DNA from: Bryobacteraceae bacterium | GTDB taxonomy: Bacteria > Acidobacteriota > Terriglobia > Bryobacterales > Bryobacteraceae | DNA length: 64,000 bases | Assembly (NCBI GenBank): GCA_025928545.1 | Contig: JAICJH010000015.1 | Span: 1-64,000 of the forward strand | Direction of reading: 5' to 3' | In this document: one piece after another, positions 56,707 through 64,000 of the stretch | Layout: every line of letters starts with the position of its first letter | How positions within the stretch are numbered: position 1 is the first letter of the stretch | The notes under the pieces: generated by a model | Told to the model about the DNA's origin: nothing | Seen by the model: only the letters and a program-made list of their open reading frames with translations | Databases searched by the model: none | Made by a program: the position numbers and the translations under genes

Positions 56707-58392
56707 TTATTTCACTCCAAACTTATTCAACATCTCGCTCAGCTGGTCCGCCGTTCGAATGCCGAACACCCGCAAGACGAGTTTTCCCTCACGGCCGAAC
56801 AGGAAGCTCTCGTGACCGCGGGGCTCGAATGTGGCCTCAAAAAGGTCGGCTGGATCGATGAAAACCGGAATGGTGAACGTCTCGCCATCCAGCGATTCGG
56901 TAAAGAGTTCCCGGCCTTCTTCGGCAATTGCAAACACGCCGACGCCTTTGTTTCCGAATTGCCTGTAAATGGCCTCCAGTTCCGGCAGCGGCCGATCGCA
57001 CCGCGCCTTCCAACGCGCGCAGACGTTTGACACACGACTGATCAGGGTTACCTTGCCCGGCGAAGGAGAGAGCGTGATCGGTTTGCCGTTGAGGTCTTCC
57101 ACGGCGAAGCCCGCATGTTCCAGAACTCGTTCGCGGAGTGCGAGCAGGGCTTCGGCAGCCTGGACAGCGGGGCCGGGCCTGGGCAGTCGGACATTGGCAT
57201 ATCGAATCAACTCCGCGACGCTGAGGTAGTCTTGGCTAAAGGACGTCGCGACGCGCCCGGGATTCAGTAATTGATGGGATTCGCGGATCGCCACGAGAAG
57301 GGTAGCGGCGGCGGAACTGAGAGCCCGTACACCGGCCTGTCGGAACAGAGCGATCTCCGCAAGGCGGCGCGCCGCCTGCAACTTTCCCCCGCCTGGAGTT
57401 AACGGACGTAATTCGGCGGCCAGGCGAATGACAGCGTTGTCATCTATACCAGCCTCGTCATCGAGTTCCTCTATGCGAGTGGCTACTGCTGAAACCCCCG
57501 CCGGAATTCTCCCTGTTGAGAATAGGGTCTTTGCTTTCGTGGAAGGGTTATGCGGAGGTCGAATGGATTTGACGAGTATCGGCCCGGGGGCACCCCAAGG
57601 GGTAAAGAGAGCTTTCCTCTTTTCGAACTCCGCGGGCGCGAGGGCGAACAATCGGGCTCCGGCCACGAGGAGCACGGTATCTCGTGAGTTGTCTGTGGTG
57701 ACCAGCCGGGAGCCGATCTCGAAATCGCCCGTGGCATTCCCGGCCAGGCCCATGGCATAGCGGGGATCAGAAGCTGCCTCGATGATCCGGAGAGTGCCTT
57801 CCACTGCGACTGCGGGGTCGATTTCTGCGAGGGGCCGCGTCAGCTGCGAGTCAATCCAAAGAGCGTCCTCAGGCGCAAGTGCGTTGAAGGAGAACCCCGA
57901 GAGGATATCGCGGTATACTCCCGCGGTCTCAGGTGACTTCTCGTAGCAAAGTTGACCGTAGAGGCCCAATGCGGCGGTAACGCGAACTCCTCGGGCGAGC
58001 GCGGCACGGTAGATGGAGCGCGCGTCGCCGATCCTGTGGAGCGACCTGAGTCCATCAATTACACTCTCGGCGTAGATTGGCTGCATTCGCGGCAATACAG
58101 ACATGGCGCCGTCGGGGTCCATGATCGCCAGTGCGTGCATCACGTCCGGCGTGATTCGCCAGCCAACGCCCGATCGCAAGCGGGCGACGCTACGCGAGGC
58201 CAACTCTCGGGATAAATCGGGCCAGGTTCGGTGTAGCGAGTATGCCGCCCTGACGTAGAATTCTACACTCAAGCCCGCCGGCGCATTAGCCGCTTTTTGT
58301 TCCAGTCGGTCGACTGCGTCCCGAACATCAGCGGGGGTTTCGGCGGCACAAGCGGCTATGGCTAACAGCCATGCCAGAGTGATACGCTTCAT
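56707..58392 (-). CDS. Exported protein with C-terminal redoxin/TlpA-like domain
   Basis: Signal peptide; C-term LNGKPITLSPSPGKVTLISRVSNVCARWKARCDRPLPELEAIYRQFGNKGVGVFAIAEE. Confidence 0.65.
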   Translation of the reverse strand: MKRITLAWLLAIAACAAETPADVRDAVDRLEQKAANAPAGLSVEFYVRAAYSLHRTWPDLSRELASRSVARLRSGVGWRITPDVMHALAIMDPDGAMSVLPRMQPIYAESVIDGLRSLHRIGDARSIYRAALARGVRVTAALGLYGQLCYEKSPETAGVYRDILSGFSFNALAPEDALWIDSQLTRPLAEIDPAVAVEGTLRIIEAASDPRYAMGLAGNATGDFEIGSRLVTTDNSRDTVLLVAGARLFALAPAEFEKRKALFTPWGAPGPILVKSIRPPHNPSTKAKTLFSTGRIPAGVSAVATRIEELDDEAGIDDNAVIRLAAELRPLTPGGGKLQAARRLAEIALFRQAGVRALSSAAATLLVAIRESHQLLNPGRVATSFSQDYLSVAELIRYANVRLPRPGPAVQAAEALLALRERVLEHAGFAVEDLNGKPITLSPSPGKVTLISRVSNVCARWKARCDRPLPELEAIYRQFGNKGVGVFAIAEEGRELFTESLDGETFTIPVFIDPADLFEATFEPRGHESFLFGREGKLVLRVFGIRTADQLSEMLNKFGVK

Positions 58393-58425
58393 CGGTCCAC
58401 CTTCTGTTACCTTTCGGCCTGCGAC

Positions 58426-60477
58426 TCAGCGGATGGTCACTACAGGTCCTGCGCCGGTCTGGAGTCCGCTGACCGAAGCCCGAACCGGCTGGTCACCTGA
58501 GGGCGTATCCGGGGGAACGGTGACGTTGATCTGGTAGAGGCCTGCCGCTACAATTCCCGAATAAAGTACCGGTGCGCGGATGCCGCCTATCGTAACCGTT
58601 ACCGGATTCACGGTGGCCACAGGCGCGGGCACGGCCTCCCCAGATTTGACCGGCGGATCGGTGGGGCCGAAACCGACTCCATAGAGGACCAGAGGAGCAC
58701 CCGGGGCTACCGGAACTGTTGCATACGGGAAGGCTCCCGGTGTGCCCACGACGTCAAGACCGCCGGCGGCATTCGGCGTCAAAGCGGCGACATGTTTTAA
58801 GTCTGCCAACAAACTCAGCGACGGGCTGGCCGCGGCGAGCGTGCCGGTTGAGGTGAAGGTACCCGTGGGGGTGGTGACGACCACGCTGACACTGCCTGTT
58901 GTGGAATCGTCGGGAACCTGGAGGTTGATCTGCCCGGGGCTCACGAACCAGAGGTATCCCCGCTTGCCGTTGACGGTGACTGAAACGCCACCGAGTGAAA
59001 GCGGGATCGGGAAGTTTCCGTCCCATATTGCTATTGATGGCGCGAGATTGGTTCCGTAGATTGAGATCCACGAACCCGCCTGAACGGTGGTGCTGGTACT
59101 GTAAACCGGCACAACCCCGCCCTCCAAAACGACGGGCGCGCCGGTTCCGTCGCCACCAATGGTGAGAGTTCGTGTAACCGCGGGAGCTGCCTGGTAGTTG
59201 GCGTTACCGGGCTGACTGGCCACCACAGTGCAGCTTCCAGCTGCGATCAGGGTCAGAGTGTTGCCTGTTACCGTACAAACGGACGGGGTGGTGGAAGTGA
59301 AGACAACCGCAAGATTCGATGTAGCGGTGGCGGTTAAGGTTAATGGGGAGGCACCCAGTGAGACTGTGGCGGGGGGTGCGAAGGTGATACTCTGCGCCGC
59401 TTTCAGCACGTTGAAGCTTCCGGAAACCGGAGGAGCTGCGGCGAAGGAAGCGTTGCCTGCCTGGGTTGCGATGACGGTACATGTTCCGACGGAAACCACG
59501 GTTAACGTACTTGCGGAAATCGTGCAGACAGACTGGGTGGTGGAAGCGAAAGCGACAGGCAGACCAGAGGATGCGGTAGCGCTCAACAGAAAAGGAGCAA
59601 TGCCGAATGAGACGTCATTCGGGGAGGCGAAAGTTATGGTTTGGGCAGCCGGTTGTGCGGTAACAATGGTTGGATCGATCGCCGAGGAAGAGACGGATCC
59701 TCCGCCTGACACGGACGCCAGATTGATGACCAACGAGGGAGCGTTACCAGCTACATTGACCGCAACGGCAATCACGGGGTAGCTGGCTCCTCCGACCAGC
59801 ACATCGCTTCGACTACAGGCGAGGCCGGCGCAGTTCCAGCCGGTGCCTGCCATGGACGCCAGCGTCAGACCTGTGGGCAGGGCTTCGGTGACGGTGACCG
59901 CTCCGCTGGTGGCGCCGGCACCAGAGTGGTTGGATACAGTTACGCTGTACTGCGCGCCGGCCTGTCCCGCGACGAAATCTCCGCTGTGGGTCTTGGATAC
60001 GGCTAATGCGGTCGGACCTCCCGCTCCAGGTAATACAACGGAGCCGCTGGTAACAGTGATCGTAATTGGGTTGGCGGACGGATCGGTTCCACTCGCCCCT
60101 GAAATTATTAATGGGTAAGTGCCGCCCGAAGCGCTGGCTGCAATGGCGATCGTCAGGATGGCGACGTCGCCATCCGCCATCAAAGTCTGGTTGAACCCGA
60201 CAATCAAAACGCGGATGCCGGAGGCCAGAGAATTTGTGCTGAGCTGCTTGCCAGCCGCGGTGCTCGCTGCGCCGGCGGCGACGGTTACACCAAGGACGGA
60301 CTTGTCGTACGAGATATCAAACTGAAGGCCTGAAACCTGGGCGCCCTCTGTTTGCAGGGCAACGTTCAGCGTCACCGTTTGACCGGGACTCCCTGGCACG
60401 GTCCCGACGAAAAGGCTGGCCGCGGGACTATTTGCCGCAATTATCGCGAGGAACGCGAGGCACTTCCCGAGTGTCAC
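58426..60477 (-). CDS. Exported cohesin-like + repeat protein with TIGR03437-type C-terminal domain
   Basis: VGTVPGSPGQTVTLNVALQTEGAQVSGLQFDISYDKSVLGV; VQAGSWISIYGTNLAPSIAIWDG...GVSVTVNGKRGYLWFVSPGQINLQVPDD...VLYGVGFGPTDPPVKSGEAVPAP. Confidence 0.85.
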   Translation of the reverse strand: MTLGKCLAFLAIIAANSPAASLFVGTVPGSPGQTVTLNVALQTEGAQVSGLQFDISYDKSVLGVTVAAGAASTAAGKQLSTNSLASGIRVLIVGFNQTLMADGDVAILTIAIAASASGGTYPLIISGASGTDPSANPITITVTSGSVVLPGAGGPTALAVSKTHSGDFVAGQAGAQYSVTVSNHSGAGATSGAVTVTEALPTGLTLASMAGTGWNCAGLACSRSDVLVGGASYPVIAVAVNVAGNAPSLVINLASVSGGGSVSSSAIDPTIVTAQPAAQTITFASPNDVSFGIAPFLLSATASSGLPVAFASTTQSVCTISASTLTVVSVGTCTVIATQAGNASFAAAPPVSGSFNVLKAAQSITFAPPATVSLGASPLTLTATATSNLAVVFTSTTPSVCTVTGNTLTLIAAGSCTVVASQPGNANYQAAPAVTRTLTIGGDGTGAPVVLEGGVVPVYSTSTTVQAGSWISIYGTNLAPSIAIWDGNFPIPLSLGGVSVTVNGKRGYLWFVSPGQINLQVPDDSTTGSVSVVVTTPTGTFTSTGTLAAASPSLSLLADLKHVAALTPNAAGGLDVVGTPGAFPYATVPVAPGAPLVLYGVGFGPTDPPVKSGEAVPAPVATVNPVTVTIGGIRAPVLYSGIVAAGLYQINVTVPPDTPSGDQPVRASVSGLQTGAGPVVTIR

Positions 60478-60603
60478 GAGGCGCCTTTCATGAGACTCAG
60501 CTTAGCAGCACGAAGTCACGCCGGAGTGGGCAATTTGTCCATGAGCCCTCGCCGGGTGATCGCTTAGGCGCCCCGCCGCAGTTCGCTGCATCGCGAGGCG
60601 CCT
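60477..60603. repeat. Short direct repeat CGAGGCGCCTT flanking an intergenic segment
   Basis: CGAGGCGCCTT at 60477-60487 and 60593-60603, with a related TAGGCGCC between them. Confidence 0.4.
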
Positions 60604-60624
60604 TCACTGCTTATTAATGCCGGT

Positions 60625-62721
60625 TCACCGCACCGATATCGTAACGGTGTTCGACTGCCCGGTGGCTTTCGTTTGCGGATCGGTTTCGGTGAGAACGACT
60701 TTCACCGCGTCACCTGCCGTTACGCCCGCGGGTACCTGCACATTGACCTGATAAAGTCCCGCAAAGGTCGGCGTGAGGCCTGAGAAGCTCACCGGAGCCG
60801 ATACGCCACCTATCGTGGCGGTTACCGTGGACGTTGTCCTGAACAACGTGCTTAATGGCGCGGCAACTCCGTCAGCCGGCGGCAGTTCACCATTCGGCCC
60901 CCGAACCTGTCCGAGACCCGTGGCATAGATGACGAGGTAATCGGAAGTACGGGCCGGATGCGATGCGTCATTCTGGATACCGGTGAGGGCGTTCGTCACG
61001 ATACCGGCACCGGAACCCGAGGTATCCACCGTGTAGATGCCGGGCTGCAACTGTGTTACGACCAGCTGGATCGGAGTCGACGAAATCGTGCCCGTGATGA
61101 CGACGAGGGGGCATGAAGTGCTGTTGTTCAGATTCTGCGGGAGGAGTGCATTGATCTGTGTGGGGCTGGCATACAGCAATGGCACGGGGATTCCACAGAC
61201 TGTGACCTGGGCACCGTTGAGAGTTGTCGGCAGTGGCAGGGTGGTTGCAGACGGGGTACCCGTGCCCGCCAGGGCAGTTCCATAGATTGCGATGTAACTT
61301 CCCGGGGCAATGACAGAGGCAAGGGCCTGGCCGCCGCTGGCGGCATTGGCGATTCCGCCTGTCGGCTGGGGTGGAACCGGAGCCGAAACATTCAAAGTGA
61401 CGGGCACTGAAACGATGCTGCCCGCGGCGACGAGATTCACAGCGCCGGTATACTTGCTGCCGGCGGCAATGCCCGTTGGATCAGCTTTGATCGTTATAGT
61501 TGCTTTGTACGTATAAAGAGAGTTGGCAAAGGATTCGGTCATCGGCCCGGAAGCGGGAGACAAGCTCAGCCAGCCCTGACCCTGATTCGTGTTGGAGTTG
61601 CCGGCGAACGTCGGCGTCCCCTGGGTAGAGGTCAGGAAACTAATTGTGACGGTCTGCGTAGCCAGTGGCGCGCCGACAACGGAATTGAAAGTAATGCTGG
61701 TGGGCGCCGCAGACATGGGGGAGATCGGAATAACCCCGCTGGGCGGCGGTGGCGGCGCGGGACCGGTTGTGAATGACCAGATTGCGGAGGCCCCGCTACC
61801 GGCGCCATTCTTAGCCACGATCTGCCAGTTATAGGACGTCGAATAATTGGCCGACGTCACCGAATAACTGGTCCCAGTGACGTTGGTCAGAAGAGCCGGC
61901 GGATTGGTGGTGCCGAAGTAAACGTCATACGAAGTCGCCCCGGGCGACGCGCTCCATGTCAAAGTCACGGGAGGACCTGAAAGGTTTCCATTGGAAGGCG
62001 CGACGAGCGTCGGAGGCAGAGGACCCGCGCCCTTGGTGAAGGTCAGCGCGACGCCATCGGCCAGCACTCCGGCGTTGAACGCCCATTGCAGTTGCCTGCC
62101 GCTCGTTTGGGCGCCGGCGTTGCGGATTCCGATGGTGGCCAGTGCCCCATTGTTGGCGGGATCTCCGCCTCCGATTGTCACGGTCTGGTATTGAAAGGCG
62201 ATGGCGCTGGTGGTTTCGGTGAGGATCACCTGGAACGTCATGCCATTGGCGGAACCCTGCGGATAAGCATTATTCCATTGAATGATGAAGCGGCGATTGG
62301 GCGCTACTCCCAGCGTTTGGTAGAATACCGAGCCCGCGCCCGGCGTCTGGAAGGTGAGGTCGCTCCAAAGCGGGAGGAGAGCCGGCTGATCGTTGGGAGG
62401 CGCACCGCCGCTCAGATCCGTATTGGCGAAGTCATTGATACCCGCACACAGGCTGGGATCGCTGAGCAGGTACGCGGCACCATTGGTGCTGACGCAAACG
62501 TTGGTGTACCCGGTCCCATAAAACTGGAACGAGAACGGAATGGTGACGTTTACGGTACCGTCATCAGTGCCGGAGAGGATGCTCGTGCCGCCTCCGCCTC
62601 CCGAGATATCGACGAAGCTGAAGACCGCCGAGTCTGTGGCAGAGTAACCACCTGCGTCGGGACCCTGGATGGTGGCCAGAGCCGTGAGCGGCAGCAGAAT
62701 TGTAAGTAATCTGATCTTCAT
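60625..62721 (-). CDS. Exported multidomain protein (nidogen-like N-term, FN3-like, TIGR03437-type C-term)
   Basis: IPFSFQFYGTGYTNVCVSTNGAAYLLSDPSLCAGINDFANTDL...LPLWSDLTF; APGSYIAIYGTALAGTG...GAQVTVCGIPVPLLYASPTQINALLP...VIYATGLGQVRGPNGELPP. Confidence 0.85.
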   Translation of the reverse strand: MKIRLLTILLPLTALATIQGPDAGGYSATDSAVFSFVDISGGGGGTSILSGTDDGTVNVTIPFSFQFYGTGYTNVCVSTNGAAYLLSDPSLCAGINDFANTDLSGGAPPNDQPALLPLWSDLTFQTPGAGSVFYQTLGVAPNRRFIIQWNNAYPQGSANGMTFQVILTETTSAIAFQYQTVTIGGGDPANNGALATIGIRNAGAQTSGRQLQWAFNAGVLADGVALTFTKGAGPLPPTLVAPSNGNLSGPPVTLTWSASPGATSYDVYFGTTNPPALLTNVTGTSYSVTSANYSTSYNWQIVAKNGAGSGASAIWSFTTGPAPPPPPSGVIPISPMSAAPTSITFNSVVGAPLATQTVTISFLTSTQGTPTFAGNSNTNQGQGWLSLSPASGPMTESFANSLYTYKATITIKADPTGIAAGSKYTGAVNLVAAGSIVSVPVTLNVSAPVPPQPTGGIANAASGGQALASVIAPGSYIAIYGTALAGTGTPSATTLPLPTTLNGAQVTVCGIPVPLLYASPTQINALLPQNLNNSTSCPLVVITGTISSTPIQLVVTQLQPGIYTVDTSGSGAGIVTNALTGIQNDASHPARTSDYLVIYATGLGQVRGPNGELPPADGVAAPLSTLFRTTSTVTATIGGVSAPVSFSGLTPTFAGLYQVNVQVPAGVTAGDAVKVVLTETDPQTKATGQSNTVTISVR

Positions 62722-62727
62722 TGTTCT

Positions 62728-64000
62728 CTACCAGGAATTTTGCTTGATGGTGTAAGTCTGGCCGCCAATCGTAATTACGGCTTTCCGCGTATAAGTGCCT
62801 GCCGATTGGAAGGGCGCAACCGTGAATGGCTGAGTAAACACATTGCTTACTGGTCCCGTGAGGCTGCCGTTAGTGGCCCAGGTCTGATTGCCGGCAGCGG
62901 TCGGTGTACAACCCGCCCCGGAACTCGTGACCTGGATAGTTCCCGATCCACCACTCTTTCCGAAGACGGTGCCTCGCGAACTCAAACTGAAAGTACAGCT
63001 CGCGGCGGCCTGAATAACGCTGAAACTTCGGTCGGCCAGTTTTATGGTGCCGGTGCGAGCAGGTCCGGTATTTACGGTAGCGGTGTAAGAGATTGTGCCC
63101 GCCTGACCGCTGAAGGCCGTGGAAACCGTCAACCACGAGGAGTAGCTGACCGCAGTGGCCGTGCAGCCGGTTGCAGTGGTCGAGATACCCACACTGCCGT
63201 TAGTAATGCCGCTGACCGGTATATTGACGCTGGCGAGAGCGAGGTTGAAATTACAGGGGGCGCCAGCCTGGTTGACTGTATAAGTTTTGCCCGCCACAGT
63301 GAGGGTGCCCGAACGTGGCGTGGCTGCACCGTTGGCTGCCGCAGTGAACGCCACATCGCCCGTGCCTGTGTTCGCCGAGCTGTCAATCGTAATCCACGGG
63401 GCATTCGAAAGAGAGGTCCATACGCAACCTGGCGCCGACACGACGCCGACCGAACTCGATCCGCCGGCGGCCGACGCCGTACCGGTGGATGAGCGCGGAG
63501 CGAATGTACATGTCGTGCCGGACTGTGACACGTTCACCAGTTGTCCGCTGATGCCAACTATAGTGGAACGGGCGGTGAGGCCCGCATTGGCTGCGGCGGT
63601 AACGCTAACCGTGCCATTGCCGGTACCCGAGGTTGCGCCGTTGAAAGTAAGCCAGCTGGCGCGGCTCGTACCTGACCAATTGCACGCGGCGTTACTCGTG
63701 AAAATGCCGATGGTGCCTGTACCTCCTGCAGAAGCGAACGGACTGCCGAGGGTTGAGGTGTCGAGGCTGATTTCGCAGCTCTCTCCGGGTTGGGTTACCT
63801 GGAACGATTGTCCACCTATATTCATCGCGCCAGTACGCGACGTTATGGTGGAGTTGGCATCCACCGTATAGAAGAGAACGCCGCCCGGGCCAGTGCCTGA
63901 GCCGCCGGATGAGACAGTGATCCAGGCGGGGCCGGTAACTGTGCTGTAGGTGCAACCGGCCTGCGTAGTTACATTGACCGAGCCAGGGCCGCCGGCCGCC
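62728..64000 (-). CDS. BACON-like repeat protein, 5' end truncated by window edge
   Basis: Tandem beta repeats (ASWLTFNGATSGTGNGTVSVTAAAN..., APWITIDSSANTGTGDVAFTAAAN...); frame stays open to 64000 (GGPGSVNVTTQAGCTYSTVTGPAWITVSSGGSGTG). Confidence 0.85.
   Translation of the reverse strand, partial: AAGGPGSVNVTTQAGCTYSTVTGPAWITVSSGGSGTGPGGVLFYTVDANSTITSRTGAMNIGGQSFQVTQPGESCEISLDTSTLGSPFASAGGTGTIGIFTSNAACNWSGTSRASWLTFNGATSGTGNGTVSVTAAANAGLTARSTIVGISGQLVNVSQSGTTCTFAPRSSTGTASAAGGSSSVGVVSAPGCVWTSLSNAPWITIDSSANTGTGDVAFTAAANGAATPRSGTLTVAGKTYTVNQAGAPCNFNLALASVNIPVSGITNGSVGISTTATGCTATAVSYSSWLTVSTAFSGQAGTISYTATVNTGPARTGTIKLADRSFSVIQAAASCTFSLSSRGTVFGKSGGSGTIQVTSSGAGCTPTAAGNQTWATNGSLTGPVSNVFTQPFTVAPFQSAGTYTRKAVITIGGQTYTIKQNSW

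Noticed and set aside
58426-60477. Duplicate internal repeat (QTITFASPNDVSFG... / QSITFAPPATVSLG...) as a novel feature
   Set aside because: Common bacterial Ig-like/MBG-type repeat seen in many secreted Acidobacteria proteins; ordinary
1-64000. CRISPR array, rRNA operon or complete tRNA gene
   Set aside because: No regularly spaced repeats, rRNA sequence or full tRNA cloverleaf were recognised; only the tRNA-Gly 3' fragment was found

Overview
High-GC window, probably from an Acidobacteriota (Solibacter/Bryobacter-like) genome. This inference rests on TIGR03435- and TIGR03437-type proteins, DUF1080 proteins, an Oar-like TonB receptor and many Gly/Arg-rich exported proteins. Left edge (1-1.5 kb): a mobile-element boundary with an IS630-type transposase tail, a TIR-like (MTH538-type) protein, a serine-recombinase pseudogene with two frameshifts, and an isolated 3' half of tRNA-Gly(CCC). 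1.6-17.5 kb: a putative catabolic locus (DUF1080, three PQQ-type beta-propellers, two amidohydrolases, MFS transporter, esterase, cupin, an unusual ferredoxin/Cys-rich pair and a GntR regulator). 17.7-24.3 kb: an atypical nitrate-reduction cluster (DUF3079, hemerythrin, Rieske, 4Fe-4S protein, Nas/Nap-type molybdoenzyme, and a NarK + cytochrome-b-like + zinc-ribbon fusion). 38.1-42.5 kb: an OpuC/EgtUV-like ABC importer overlapping egtB-egtD. 46.4-49.8 kb: hpnJ and hpnI separated by two small EamA/SMR-like proteins. 49.7-55.8 kb: an FTR1-DUF2318 / FtsX-like permeases / ABC-ATPase iron locus in which the ATPase is fused to a DtxR-like metal-sensor module; trxB and ridA follow. The strongest candidates for undescribed biology are the ABC-DtxR fusion iron locus, the NarK-cytb-ZnR nitrate cluster, and the combined ergothioneine synthesis and transport operon. 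No searches could be run; family calls come from motif and sequence recognition.
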